DNA of 64,000 nt from Mariniflexile gromovii (GCF_017814435.1 NZ_JAGJCB010000011.1:1-64000), one strand, 5' to 3'; positions 1 through 8,927 are shown, numbered from the stretch's first letter. The notes: a model not told the origin generated them from the sequence alone. Made by a program: numbers and translations.

Positions 1-38
1 GAACAAAATCAATTGAAAAGAAAACAATACAAATCAAA

Positions 39-70
39 AAAGCTGAACAATGATAACATTGTTCAGCTTT
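39..70 (-). terminator. Hairpin terminator of the truncated lipoprotein gene
   Basis: A perfect 14-bp stem (39-52 with 57-70) closes a 4-base ATAA loop. Read on the minus strand it is followed by a run of T, so it best serves the small minus-strand gene ending at 107. It could also work weakly in the other direction. Confidence 0.75.
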
Positions 71-106
71 AATTTATAAATTTAATCCTTTAATAATCTG
101 TATCGG

Positions 107-316
107 TTATTTAGGACTAGACAAATCTAACAAAGGTTGTAGCGCACTTTCATTCCAACCTAATTCGGTTATAGAAGCTGTTTCCCAAGTTTCAGAATTT
201 ATTGGGGGGAAATAAAGAGTATCAGGATTTGGTTCTGGGTCAACAGGAGTATCATCTTTAGCGCAATTAAAAAACGATATCGTTACAATAAACAAGATAA
301 AGAAAATACGTTTCAT
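107..316 (-). pseudogene. Truncated N-terminus of a beta-lactamase-type serine hydrolase lipoprotein
   Basis: The 69-aa product starts with a lipoprotein signal (hydrophobic residues 4-16, then NCAKDD with the lipobox Cys at 18). A Pro/Asp linker follows, then the segment YFPPINSETWE...LGWN...LQPLLD. From memory this segment begins many flavobacterial class C beta-lactamase-like serine hydrolases, which are usually several hundred residues long. Here the frame ends a few codons after LLD, before any catalytic SxxK motif, so the enzyme is lost. A TATATTTG promoter lies 27 bases upstream and a hairpin terminator downstream, so the remnant may still be transcribed. It could instead be a genuine small lipoprotein. 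The family assignment rests on recognition only. Confidence 0.6.
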
Positions 317-342
317 ACAAGTAGGTTTTAATATAGGACTTT

Positions 343-350
343 CAAATATA
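343..350 (-). promoter_or_regulatory. -7 element TATATTTG for the truncated lipoprotein gene
   Basis: Exact match to the Bacteroidota TAnnTTTG -7 element on the minus strand, 27 bases before the ATG at 316. No clear TTG -33 box was seen at the usual spacing. Confidence 0.5.
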
Positions 351-522
351 TAAAAGGTTTAATAGTAAATAGTTATAAAAGTTAAAAGTTACTTCAACTA
401 AACAACTAAACAACTAAGCACCCAAAACCCAAAACCTATAACCAAAAACCCATAAACCAACCGTCGTATAATTAGCAACTCAAAAATCGTTAATCTTAAA
501 TCGTTAATCTTAAATCATTCCG

Positions 523-530
523 TATCTTTG
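523..530 (+). promoter_or_regulatory. -7 element TATCTTTG for rimO
   Basis: Exact TAnnTTTG match, 17 bases before the rimO ATG at 548. This predicts a very short leader of roughly 10 bases. Confidence 0.6.
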
Positions 531-547
531 CACACTTAAATTTTGGT

Positions 548-1852
548 ATGAGAACGAAATCGCTTAAAAAGAATAAAATCAATGTAGTAACGCTTGGTTG
601 TAGTAAAAATGTTTACGACAGTGAAGTGTTAATGGGGCAGCTAAAAGCCAGTGGAAAAGATGTGGTTCATGAAGAAGAAGGCAACATAGTTGTAATTAAT
701 ACCTGCGGATTTATTAATAACGCCAAGGAAGAAAGCATCAATACCATTTTGGAATTTATGCAGAAAAAGGAAGATGGCGAAGTAGATAAGGTTTTTGTTA
801 CAGGCTGTTTAAGTGAGCGTTACAAACCAGATTTACAAAAGGAAATACCGAATGTGGATGAATATTTTGGAACTACGGAGTTGCCTGGGTTATTGAAAGC
901 TTTGGGTGCCGATTATAAGCACGAACTTATTGGCGAACGTTTAACCACCACACCAAAAAATTACGCCTATTTAAAAATAGCCGAAGGTTGCGATAGACCT
1001 TGTAGTTTTTGTGCCATCCCGTTAATGCGTGGAAAACACAAGAGTACACCTATTGAAGAAGTAGTAATTGAAGCCGAAAAATTAGCTGCTAAAGGTGTTA
1101 AAGAATTGATTTTAATAGCACAAGATTTAACGTATTACGGACTCGACTTATACAAAAAACGAAACCTTGCTGAACTTCTTGAAGCGTTGGTGAAAGTTGA
1201 AGGTATTGAGTGGATTCGTTTGCATTATGCATTCCCAACAGGGTTTCCGATGGATGTTTTGGAGGTGATGAACCGCGAACCTAAAATTTGTAATTATTTA
1301 GATATTCCTTTACAGCATATTTCAGATGCTATTTTGAAAAGTATGCGTCGTGGTACTACCAAAGAAAAAACCACACAACTGCTTAAAGATTTTAGAGCTG
1401 CTGTACCAAACATGACCATAAGAACAACTTTGATTGTTGGTTATCCTGGAGAAACAGAAGAAGATTACCAAACCCTAAAACAATGGGTTAAAGAAATGCG
1501 TTTTGAGCGTTTGGGTTGCTTCACGTATTCGCATGAAGAAAACACGCATGCCTATAATTTAGAAGATGATGTGCCAGAAGAAGTGAAACAAGCACGTGCG
1601 AACGAGATTATGGAAATTCAATCGCAGATTTCATGGGAATTGAACCAAGCAAAAATAGGGGAGACCTTTAAAGTGGTTATCGATAGAAAAGAAGGTAACT
1701 ATTTTGTGGGGCGTACCGAATTTGATTCTCCCGATGTTGATAACGAAGTGTTGATTGATGCCAGTAAAACCTATTTAAAAACAGGAGAGTTTGCAACCGT
1801 TAAAATTACAGAAGCCGCCGATTTTGATTTATTTGCCGAGGTTGTTGCGTAA
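548..1852 (+). CDS. rimO: Ribosomal protein uS12 methylthiotransferase RimO
   Basis: Radical-SAM enzyme that adds a methylthio group to the conserved aspartate of ribosomal protein S12. The 434 residues have the family layout: an N-terminal UPF0004 domain with three cluster-binding cysteines (C18 in VVTLGCSKN, C53 in NTCGF, C87 in VTGCLSE). The radical-SAM motif CDRPCSFC follows (C148, C152, C155), and a C-terminal TRAM region sits around residues 370-434. VTLGCSKNVYDSE is characteristic of RimO rather than MiaB. Length is normal. The ATG at 548 sits just after a promoter. The gene converges with ttcA with no bases between the two stop codons. Confidence 0.95.
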   Translation: MRTKSLKKNKINVVTLGCSKNVYDSEVLMGQLKASGKDVVHEEEGNIVVINTCGFINNAKEESINTILEFMQKKEDGEVDKVFVTGCLSERYKPDLQKEIPNVDEYFGTTELPGLLKALGADYKHELIGERLTTTPKNYAYLKIAEGCDRPCSFCAIPLMRGKHKSTPIEEVVIEAEKLAAKGVKELILIAQDLTYYGLDLYKKRNLAELLEALVKVEGIEWIRLHYAFPTGFPMDVLEVMNREPKICNYLDIPLQHISDAILKSMRRGTTKEKTTQLLKDFRAAVPNMTIRTTLIVGYPGETEEDYQTLKQWVKEMRFERLGCFTYSHEENTHAYNLEDDVPEEVKQARANEIMEIQSQISWELNQAKIGETFKVVIDRKEGNYFVGRTEFDSPDVDNEVLIDASKTYLKTGEFATVKITEAADFDLFAEVVA

Positions 1853-2647
1853 TTAAATTAGGGTATCATTCGATACCATATCTTGTAACAGCGAAAAGTC
1901 GTAAATTTTTCGGTCCAATAAATGTGAAGGCGATACATTTTGTAGCGCATTCATCATAACAGAGGTCCTATCAGGGAAATCGGTTTCCCAATGAGCAATC
2001 ATTTCCTTAACCTTTTTACGTTGTAAATTCTCTTGAGAACCACATAAATTGCAAGGTATGATGGGGAAATTCATGTGTTGGGAATATACCTCAATATCTT
2101 CTTCTTTGCAAAGAGCCAAAGGTCTTAGTATTACTAAATCGCCCGCATCATTTTTAAACTTAGGCGGCATGGTTTCCAGTTTTCCAGCAAAAAAGAAGTT
2201 CAACAAAAACGTTTCTACAATATCATTTCTATGGTGGCCTAAAGCAAGTTTGTTGCAATTTAGGTTTTTGGCAGCTTCATAAAGCGTACCACGACGTAAT
2301 CTGGAGCAAAGGCTGCATGTTGTTTTGCCTTCGGGTGTTTTTTCCATCACCACTTTATAGGTGTTCTTTTCTATAATTTTATAGTCAACACCTAATTTGC
2401 TTAAATAATTTGGTAGAACCTCCACAGGAAAACCGGGTTGTTTTTGATCGAGATTTACGGCAATAATTTCAAAAGAAATAGGCGCTACTTTTTGGAAATG
2501 CAATAGCATGTGAAGCATGGTGTAGCTGTCTTTTCCTCCAGATAGGCAAACCATAATGCGGTCGCCTGCATCTATCATAGAAAATTGTTCTAAAGCTTCA
2601 CCTGTAGCCCGGTGTAATTTTTTTGTAATCTGTTCTAAACCCTCCAT
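1853..2647 (-). CDS. ttcA: tRNA 2-thiocytidine biosynthesis protein TtcA
   Basis: ATP-dependent PP-loop enzyme that thiolates cytidine 32 of certain tRNAs. The 264-aa product has the PP-loop SGGKDS at residues 36-41, the CxxC pair C111/C114, and a second pair C199/C202 (IPCNLC). These features identify the TtcA branch and its Fe-S-cluster type of chemistry. The perfect -7 element TACTTTTG lies only 5 bases before the ATG, so the transcript may be leaderless. The next Met, at residue 24, would leave only 12 residues ahead of the PP-loop. The gene is transcribed alone and its stop codon abuts that of rimO. Confidence 0.93.
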   Translation of the reverse strand: MEGLEQITKKLHRATGEALEQFSMIDAGDRIMVCLSGGKDSYTMLHMLLHFQKVAPISFEIIAVNLDQKQPGFPVEVLPNYLSKLGVDYKIIEKNTYKVVMEKTPEGKTTCSLCSRLRRGTLYEAAKNLNCNKLALGHHRNDIVETFLLNFFFAGKLETMPPKFKNDAGDLVILRPLALCKEEDIEVYSQHMNFPIIPCNLCGSQENLQRKKVKEMIAHWETDFPDRTSVMMNALQNVSPSHLLDRKIYDFSLLQDMVSNDTLI

Positions 2648-2652
2648 CGGTA

Positions 2653-2660
2653 CAAAAGTA
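2653..2660 (-). promoter_or_regulatory. -7 element TACTTTTG for ttcA
   Basis: Exact TAnnTTTG match on the minus strand. A TTG (-33 box) lies 19 bases upstream of it, in the run ATTGAAAAGC. Only 5 bases separate the element from the ttcA ATG. Confidence 0.6.
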
Positions 2661-2780
2661 ATATTTTAATGCTTTTCAATGCATACTTTTATGGTGAGCG
2701 CTCTAAATTTTTAAGATTTCTTAGGAGTAGAAAGGAGTTTTACGGTTTAGAAGCTAAAAAAAATGTTGTTTGAACTTATT

Positions 2781-3155
2781 TTAATTCATCCACTTCATTA
2801 AAAACTGTTGCAAGTTATTAAATTTTGAGTGGTAGAAAGTAAACCAAACCAACACCCAAAACATTAATCCTAAAAAGAAAAACACACCTGCTTGTGTGTC
2901 ATAAAGAGAGATTAAGAGACTCAGAATAATTCCTAAAACCAAGTTAAGAAATACGGCATTTTTAATGCTTGAAGGAATGATGCCCGTTAAAAAATTCCAA
3001 CCTTTTAACTTATTGGTCATTACAATGCTTTCAGGATTGGAAAAATCGACCATAACCTTTTGGGAAAATTCCATGTCAATAATCAGTGCCTTGTCACGCT
3101 TTTCATAATTATAATCAAACTTTTTCAAAAAATCTTCAGCAGTTTCAAGTTTCAT
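2781..3155 (-). CDS. Small membrane protein of unknown function
   Basis: I do not recognise a named family. The 124-aa product has a soluble, charged N-terminal half (about residues 1-55). Two hydrophobic segments follow, around 67-85 and 88-107, each long enough to span the membrane. A short basic tail ends in KWMN. There is no signal peptide, so both ends probably face the cytoplasm. It lies alone between ttcA and the divergent M23 gene, 133 bases upstream of the ttcA start on the same strand. Codon use resembles its neighbours, and the ATG at 3155 is the only sensible start. Confidence 0.7.
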   Translation of the reverse strand: MKLETAEDFLKKFDYNYEKRDKALIIDMEFSQKVMVDFSNPESIVMTNKLKGWNFLTGIIPSSIKNAVFLNLVLGIILSLLISLYDTQAGVFFFLGLMFWVLVWFTFYHSKFNNLQQFLMKWMN

Positions 3156-3313
3156 AATTTCAAAGTTTTGGTTGTTCTATAAATTTAGGGTTTATTTCAT
3201 CTTTAATAATTATTTGAATGTTAACTTATTGTAATGATTTAATAAGGATCCAATTCATATTTAATAATTTCTTTAAGTATTTTTTATATGATGAAATATT
3301 AAAACAACTTGCT

Positions 3314-3321
3314 TATTTTTG
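3314..3321 (+). promoter_or_regulatory. -7 element TATTTTTG for the M23-family gene
   Basis: Exact TAnnTTTG match, 16 bases before a GTG start at 3338. It supports that GTG as the real start, because an earlier in-frame start would lie before the predicted transcript. Confidence 0.55.
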
Positions 3322-3337
3322 ATGAAACCCTTTTTAC

Positions 3338-4030
3338 GTGCAGCCAACAAATTTCTCCAATTTTCTTTTAAACATTAGTAAAACACCACTTCGAGTATTA
3401 GATGCTTGTATTCCAAATTCAAGTTATATTGCTTTAGATCTATCGGAAAACAATATAGAATTGCAAGCTATAGATGTATCTTCATCATCCAAATTAGAAA
3501 CTTATATAACCAATTACATAAGTAAGCACCATGGTAAAATTGCTTTTGGTGGTTATAATGAAGTTCGAACTATTTATAAACGCAGCCATTATTTTAATGT
3601 AGAAACAGCTAAAGAACGCAATATTCATATTGGAATGGATTTATGGTGCGATGCAAACTCACCAATATTTGCACCATTAGATGCCACCGTGCATAGTTTT
3701 AAAAATAACACCAATTTTGGCGATTACGGACCTACCATTATTTTGAAACATTATATTAAAAATGTTGAATTTTATACGCTTTATGGTCATTTAAGTTTGG
3801 TCTCAATTGAAAATTTGAAAGTCAACCAGGTTTTTAAACAAGGTGAGCCGTTGGGTTTTTTAGGTGATTCAGTAGTGAATGGTGACTATCCACCGCATTT
3901 ACATTTTCAAATTATAAAAGATTTAGAAGGTTTTAGTGGCGATTATCCAGGAGTTTGTAATAAAGCCGATTTGGATTTTTATTTGAATAATTGCCCAGAT
4001 CCTAATTTATTGTTGAAATTAGATTTTTAA
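3338..4030 (+). CDS. M23-family (LytM-type) metallopeptidase without signal peptide
   Basis: The 230-aa product has the zinc-site residues of M23 peptidases: H97 and D101 in HIGMD, H151 in YGHLS, and H187/H189 in PPHLHF. These residues fold around a Zn ion in peptidoglycan endopeptidases. No signal peptide or membrane segment is visible, and residues 1-90 are not a known targeting domain, so a cytoplasmic role is possible. From memory, M23 domains of this type also occur fused to phosphotransferase and class III aminotransferase domains, which hints at a substrate other than peptidoglycan. The start is GTG, chosen because of the promoter at 3314 and the lack of any Met before residue 100. Confidence 0.8.
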   Translation: MQPTNFSNFLLNISKTPLRVLDACIPNSSYIALDLSENNIELQAIDVSSSSKLETYITNYISKHHGKIAFGGYNEVRTIYKRSHYFNVETAKERNIHIGMDLWCDANSPIFAPLDATVHSFKNNTNFGDYGPTIILKHYIKNVEFYTLYGHLSLVSIENLKVNQVFKQGEPLGFLGDSVVNGDYPPHLHFQIIKDLEGFSGDYPGVCNKADLDFYLNNCPDPNLLLKLDF

Positions 4031-4164
4031 TAAATTATCACAAACGTTTTAAAACCATATGTTTTTCAGGTAAATGGTAATTCTATAACACTATCCAAAA
4101 TTCTTGTAATTCCTTTTGTAGTAGATGGTTGTATCTTGCACTCATATTAATCCAAAATCAAACA

Positions 4165-4422
4165 ATGATGGAAAAAAGAACATTAATATTCAGGATATTG
4201 AAGAATTTTATAAGTTTTGCCATTTTCGCTACAATAATTTTATTGGCTTTTACAAGCTGTAGAGAAGAGAAAGCTAAAACGGAAACTGTGATTATAGAAA
4301 AGCCTGTTGAAGCTCCTAAAACGGAGGAACACGATGGTACATCCCTTAAAGTGGATGGAGATGGCGTAGAGTTTTCAACCAAAGACGGGAAGAAAAAAAC
4401 AGAAATAACTATTAAGGATTAG
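4165..4422 (+). CDS. Small predicted lipoprotein
   Basis: The product is about 85 aa. It begins MMEKRTLIFRIL, with a hydrophobic stretch FISFAIFATIILLAFTSC that ends in a lipobox-like Cys followed by REEK. The mature part is highly charged (Glu/Lys-rich) with two lysine/aspartate-rich segments and no recognisable domain. An upstream start at 4129 is also open, but the ATG pair at 4165/4168 gives a normal signal peptide. A strong terminator follows. It is probably anchored in the periplasm or outer membrane; function unknown. Confidence 0.65.
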   Translation: MMEKRTLIFRILKNFISFAIFATIILLAFTSCREEKAKTETVIIEKPVEAPKTEEHDGTSLKVDGDGVEFSTKDGKKKTEITIKD

Positions 4423-4446
4423 GTTTAGTTATATATTAGATTTGGA

Positions 4447-4478
4447 AAAAAAAACCGACATGATTGTCGGTTTTTTTT
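4447..4478 (+). terminator. Rho-independent terminator, probably bidirectional
   Basis: A 14-bp stem of A-run plus CCGACA pairs with TGTCGG plus T-run around a TGAT loop. The T-run on each strand lets it serve the lipoprotein gene on + and the dioxygenase gene ending at 4549 on -. Confidence 0.85.
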
Positions 4479-4548
4479 GTGTTTGAAAAGTAGATGTTTT
4501 TTTTGACTTCCATTGCTAATTATATAAATAGCATAATGTTTTGGAATT

Positions 4549-5379
4549 TCATTCAGAATCAATTTTAAGAGAAGTCATTGTTAACGATCCACCAACTGGC
4601 TTGTCGTTAAATATGGATACTGTTTCGTTTTTTTCTTTTAATGCCAAGGTGTATATGAGTGGCAAATAATGTTCTGGTGTAGGTATGGCTAAATCAAAAG
4701 CTTTTCCTTCATTTCTAAAATGAATTAGATTTTGATGGTTATCATCTAAAATATATTGCTTCATTTTTTCATTAGCTTCGGTTGCCCAATCGAAGGCAAA
4801 AGTATCGTTTAGTTTGTTCCAAGCTACAAGTCTTAAATTGTGTACCATGTTGCCACTGCCAATAATAAGTACGCCTTTTTGTCTTAAAGCTGCTAGTTCT
4901 CTAGCTAGTTCATAATGGTATTGTGGTGGCTTAGAATAATCAATACTCATTTGAATAACAGGAATATCGGCATTTGGATAAAGGTGTTTAATAACACTCC
5001 AAGCACCGTGATCCAATCCCCATTTATCATCGAATTCTACTTCTGTTTTAGTAATGATGCTTTTGGTCTCTTTGGCTAATTCTGGACTTCCAGGAGCTGG
5101 ATATTGCACATCAAATAAGGCTTGGGGAAATCCTCCAAAATCATGAATGGTTGGTGGGTTTTGCATAGCGGTAACAAAAGTGCCTTTGGTCTCCCAATGT
5201 GCCGATATGCAAAGTATGGCGTTGGGTTTTACAAGGTCTTTGCCCAATTGCCTAAATGATGCCACAAATTCGTTTTCTTCAATAGCATTCATGGGGCTAC
5301 CATGCCCTAAAAACAATACAGGTGTTTTCTTGGTATTGCTTAGGGATAAAGTCATTTTGTATAAACCTTCTAAATGCAT
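4549..5379 (-). CDS. Extradiol ring-cleavage dioxygenase, YgiD / 4,5-DOPA dioxygenase family
   Basis: Class III (LigB-like) metal-dependent dioxygenase of the YgiD family, whose tested members cleave catechols such as L-DOPA. The 276 residues include the expected metal-binding histidines: H26 (FLGHGSPM), H61 (SAHWET), H180 (MVHNLR) and H237 (PEHYLP). They also include LDHGAW around H124 and GSGNMVHN. Length is typical. The in-frame ATG at 5355 would shorten it by 8 residues; I keep the first ATG because homologues, as I recall them, carry about 20 residues before the PVLFLGHGS segment. It lies downstream of secA on the same strand, beyond a terminator, so it has its own transcript. The natural substrate is not known. 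Confidence 0.88.
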   Translation of the reverse strand: MHLEGLYKMTLSLSNTKKTPVLFLGHGSPMNAIEENEFVASFRQLGKDLVKPNAILCISAHWETKGTFVTAMQNPPTIHDFGGFPQALFDVQYPAPGSPELAKETKSIITKTEVEFDDKWGLDHGAWSVIKHLYPNADIPVIQMSIDYSKPPQYHYELARELAALRQKGVLIIGSGNMVHNLRLVAWNKLNDTFAFDWATEANEKMKQYILDDNHQNLIHFRNEGKAFDLAIPTPEHYLPLIYTLALKEKNETVSIFNDKPVGGSLTMTSLKIDSE

Positions 5380-5422
5380 TATAACACTATATTTCCTTTT
5401 ATAAAGGTAAACTTATTTAATG

Positions 5423-5454
5423 AAAAATCCTGACAGATAACTGTCAGGATTTTT
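5423..5454 (-). terminator. Terminator of secA
   Basis: Perfect 14-bp stem (5423-5436 with 5441-5454) with an ATAA loop and core CCTGACAG/CTGTCAGG, flanked by A and T runs. It lies 36 bases past the secA stop codon. The loop matches that of the hairpin at 39-70. Confidence 0.85.
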
Positions 5455-5489
5455 TAGATTATGCGGTTTCCGCTTTCGCAGAAATTGGG

Positions 5490-8400
5490 TTAATCTTCAA
5501 TTAAAACCCAGTCGCCTTTAGCCAATAAAGGTTCGGCTTGTTTGTATTTAAGGGTTTTGCTTTCACCATTAATAACATGTTTAATGGTTACTTGGTCGTT
5601 ACGCCCAATTTTTGGTCTGTCGCGTACAATGGTTTCTACCACTTGTTGCTGCTGTTGGGTGTTACCCGCAGCTCTGTTTTGTGCAGAACGTTCATCTAAA
5701 TTTGGAATTTCATCTTTTTGAACATTCAGTTTTTCCTGTTTGCGCTCTCTAGCTTCTTGAATGGTGTTTTGTGTTTCTTGAGGCAATTCTCCTTTAAATA
5801 AGAACGAAATCACATCTTTATTCACTTCATCAATCATGCCTTTAAACAATTCAAACGCTTCAAACTTATAAATAAGTAACGGGTCTTTCTGTTCGTGTAC
5901 CGCTAACTGTACCGATTGTTTCAGCTCATCCATTTTACGTAAATGGGTTTTCCAAGCATCATCAATAATGGCAAGGGTGATGTTCTTTTCAAAATCGGTA
6001 ATTAATTGTTTACCTGCGGTTTCGTAAGCTTTTTCAAGATCGGTAACCACATTTAAAGTTTTAATACCGTCGGTAAATGGCACTACAATACGTTTGAATT
6101 TATCGCGCTGCGTTTCATATACATTTTTAATAACAGGGAATGCTATATCGGCATTGCGTGTCATTTTTTCTTTATAATGTTCAAAGGCTGCACGGTATAT
6201 TTTACCTGTAATTTCTTGTGCTGAAAGTTTTCCAAATTCCGCTTCGGTAATAGGAGAACTCATAGAGAAATAACGGATCAATTCAAATTCATAATTTTTA
6301 AAGTCGTTTGCAGTCTTGTTAGTTTCAACAATACCTTCAGACGTGTCATAAATCATATTTGCTAAATCCACACGTAAACGCTCACCAAATAAGGCGTGGT
6401 GGCGACGTTTGTAAACCACTTCACGTTGTGCGTTCATAACATCATCATACTCCAATAAACGCTTACGAACCCCAAAGTTGTTTTCCTCTACTTTTTTCTG
6501 TGCTCTTTCAATGGATTTTGAAATCATGGAATGCTGAATTACTTCACCTTCCTTCAAGCCCATGCGATCCATCATTTTAGCAATACGCTCGCTACCAAAC
6601 AAACGCATCAAGTTATCTTCTAACGATACGTAGAATTGTGAACTACCCACATCTCCTTGACGACCTGCACGACCACGTAACTGACGGTCTACACGACGTG
6701 AATCATGACGCTCCGTACCTACAATGGCTAAACCACCGGCTTTTTTAACCTCGTCACTCAACTTAATATCGGTACCACGACCAGCCATATTGGTAGCGAT
6801 GGTTACTTGTCCCGATTTACCTGCTTGATCTACAATTTCGGCCTCTTTTTTATGTTGTTTCGCATTTAAAACGTTGTGCGGTATTTTACGAATGGTAAGC
6901 ATTTTACCAAGTAACTCACTAATTTCAACAGAAGTTGTACCAATAAGAACCGGTCTGCCTGCCTGCGAAAGTTTAGTAACATCATCAATAACCGCATTGT
7001 ATTTTTCGCGTTTTGTTTTATAAACTAAATCTTCCTTATCATCTCTAGCAATGGGTTTGTTTGTTGGAATTTCAACAACATCCAATTTATAGATTTCCCA
7101 AAACTCGCCAGCTTCTGTTACCGCAGTACCCGTCATACCAGAAAGTTTGCGGTACATTCTAAAGTAATTTTGAAGTGTTACGGTAGCAAAAGTTTGGGTA
7201 GCATCTTCAATTTTTACATTTTCTTTGGCTTCAATGGCTTGGTGTAATCCGTCTGAATAACGGCGTCCATCCATAATACGACCCGTTTGCTCATCAACAA
7301 TCATTACTTTGTTGTCCATAACCACATATTGAATGTCTTTTTCAAATAATGCGTAGGCTTTAAGTAATTGGTTAAGGGTATGGATACGCTCCGATTTTAC
7401 ACCAAAATCTTTATATAACTCTTCTTTTAATTTTGCTTCTTCCGCTAAAGGTAAATTTTGGTTTTCAATTTTGGCAATTTCAATACCTATTTCAGGCATG
7501 ATGAAAAAGTCTGGGTCGTCTTTTCCGGAAATGTATTCAACCCCTTTATCGGTAAGTTCAATTTGATTGTTTTTTTCTTCAATGACATAGTATAATTCGG
7601 CATCAACCTTTGGCATTTCGCGGTTGTTGTCCTGCATGTAGAAGTTCTCGGTTTTTTGAAGCAGTTGTTTTACGCCTTCTTCACTTAAAAACTTAATAAG
7701 CGCTTTGTTTTTAGGCATCCCACGATACACACGTAACAATTGGAAACCACCTTCTTTTGTATCACCAGCAGTAATTAATTTTTTAGCTTCAGCCAAAACA
7801 CCTGTTAAATACTTGCGTTGTACCGCAACAATATCGTCTACTTTAGGCTTCAATTCGTTAAACTCATGGCGTTCTCCTAACGGAATGGGACCCGATATAA
7901 TTAACGGTGTACGTGCATCATCCACTAATACCGAATCCACCTCATCTACAATAGCGTAGTGGTGTGGGCGCTGTACCAAATCATTTGGCGAGTGTGCCAT
8001 ATTATCACGTAGATAATCGAAACCAAACTCGTTGTTGGTACCATAGGTAATATCGACATTGTAAGCTTTTTTACGCGCTTCACTGTTTGGTTGATGGTAA
8101 TCAATACAATCAATAGTCAACCCGTGAAATTGAAAAATAGGCGCCATCCACGCGCTATCACGTTTTGCCAAATAATCATTTACGGTTACTAAATGCACGC
8201 CTTTTCCAGCTAGCGCATTTAAGTACACAGGAAGCGTAGCTACCAATGTTTTACCTTCACCTGTTTGCATCTCGGCAATTTTACCTTGGTGCATGGCAAT
8301 ACCACCAATAAGCTGAACATCGTAGTGTACCATATCCCAAGTAATGGCTTTACCGGCAGCATCCCAAGAGTTGGACCAAATGGCTTTATCATTATCTAAA

Positions 8401-8843
8401 GTAACATAATCTTTTTCGCCCGATAATTCTCTATCATAGGCATTAGCTGTTACCGTAATGTTGGTGTTATTTTTAAAACGTTTTGCAGTTTCTTTAACCA
8501 CCGCAAAAGCTTCTGGTAAAATGTTGTTTAAAACATCTTCGGTAGTTTTGTAAGCATCATCTTTTAATTTGTCAATCTCCAGATAAATATCTTCGCGCTT
8601 GTCAATATCTTCGGTGTTTTCAGCTTCTTCAAGAAGTTTTGCTATTTGGTCGTTTATAGGCTGTATGGCTTCTGCAATGCTAGCCTTAAATTGTGCTGTT
8701 TTTGCCCTAAGTTCATCGTTGGATAATCCTTCTAAAGCCGCTTCAAAAGCCTTGATTTTAGTTACAATAGGCATAATGGCCTTTACATCTTGTTTGGATT
8801 TGTCGCCAACAAATACTTTAAGTACAGAATTTAAAAAACTCAT
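5490..8843 (-). CDS. secA: Preprotein translocase ATPase SecA
   Basis: Motor of the Sec pathway that drives unfolded preproteins through SecYEG. The 1117-aa product carries Walker A in EMQTGEGKT (191-199), the DEVDSVLVDDARTPLIISG box, the second nucleotide-binding fold with TNMAGRGTDIKL and QLRGRAGRQGDVG, and the helical scaffold DDAWKTHL. It is about 200 residues longer than E. coli SecA, as is usual in Bacteroidota, with extra segments near residues 60-100 and within the preprotein-binding part. The C-terminal zinc-binding CxC tail of E. coli SecA is absent; the protein ends in a basic linker and LAKGDWVLIED. It has its own promoter and a leader of about 70 bases. Confidence 0.97.
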   Translation of the reverse strand: MSFLNSVLKVFVGDKSKQDVKAIMPIVTKIKAFEAALEGLSNDELRAKTAQFKASIAEAIQPINDQIAKLLEEAENTEDIDKREDIYLEIDKLKDDAYKTTEDVLNNILPEAFAVVKETAKRFKNNTNITVTANAYDRELSGEKDYVTLDNDKAIWSNSWDAAGKAITWDMVHYDVQLIGGIAMHQGKIAEMQTGEGKTLVATLPVYLNALAGKGVHLVTVNDYLAKRDSAWMAPIFQFHGLTIDCIDYHQPNSEARKKAYNVDITYGTNNEFGFDYLRDNMAHSPNDLVQRPHHYAIVDEVDSVLVDDARTPLIISGPIPLGERHEFNELKPKVDDIVAVQRKYLTGVLAEAKKLITAGDTKEGGFQLLRVYRGMPKNKALIKFLSEEGVKQLLQKTENFYMQDNNREMPKVDAELYYVIEEKNNQIELTDKGVEYISGKDDPDFFIMPEIGIEIAKIENQNLPLAEEAKLKEELYKDFGVKSERIHTLNQLLKAYALFEKDIQYVVMDNKVMIVDEQTGRIMDGRRYSDGLHQAIEAKENVKIEDATQTFATVTLQNYFRMYRKLSGMTGTAVTEAGEFWEIYKLDVVEIPTNKPIARDDKEDLVYKTKREKYNAVIDDVTKLSQAGRPVLIGTTSVEISELLGKMLTIRKIPHNVLNAKQHKKEAEIVDQAGKSGQVTIATNMAGRGTDIKLSDEVKKAGGLAIVGTERHDSRRVDRQLRGRAGRQGDVGSSQFYVSLEDNLMRLFGSERIAKMMDRMGLKEGEVIQHSMISKSIERAQKKVEENNFGVRKRLLEYDDVMNAQREVVYKRRHHALFGERLRVDLANMIYDTSEGIVETNKTANDFKNYEFELIRYFSMSSPITEAEFGKLSAQEITGKIYRAAFEHYKEKMTRNADIAFPVIKNVYETQRDKFKRIVVPFTDGIKTLNVVTDLEKAYETAGKQLITDFEKNITLAIIDDAWKTHLRKMDELKQSVQLAVHEQKDPLLIYKFEAFELFKGMIDEVNKDVISFLFKGELPQETQNTIQEARERKQEKLNVQKDEIPNLDERSAQNRAAGNTQQQQQVVETIVRDRPKIGRNDQVTIKHVINGESKTLKYKQAEPLLAKGDWVLIED

Positions 8844-8864
8844 GTGTATATATGTTATGTGTTA

Positions 8865-8880
8865 ACTAGGAATTCCTAGT
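8865..8880. repeat. 16-bp perfect palindrome in the secA leader
   Basis: ACTAGGAATTCCTAGT is a perfect 16-bp palindrome. It lies 22 bases upstream of the secA ATG and inside the predicted untranslated leader. It could be a dimeric protein-binding site. As RNA it would fold poorly because there is no loop. Confidence 0.5.
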
Positions 8881-8919
8881 GGTAAATTATTTTGTTTTTG
8901 ATGCTTTTTAAAAAGCAAT

Positions 8920-8927
8920 CAAAGATA
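8920..8927 (-). promoter_or_regulatory. -7 element TATCTTTG for secA
   Basis: Exact TAnnTTTG match on the minus strand, 76 bases before the secA ATG. No good TTG -33 box was found at the usual distance. Confidence 0.5.

Larger units (their letters stand above)
317..547. other. Low-complexity intergenic region with short direct repeats
   Basis: It contains AACTAAAC-type tandem copies near 398-418, CCCAAAA copies near 420-430, and two consecutive copies of a 14-base unit ATCGTTAATCTTAA near 486-514. No gene is visible. The last 25 bases hold the rimO promoter. Confidence 0.5.
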
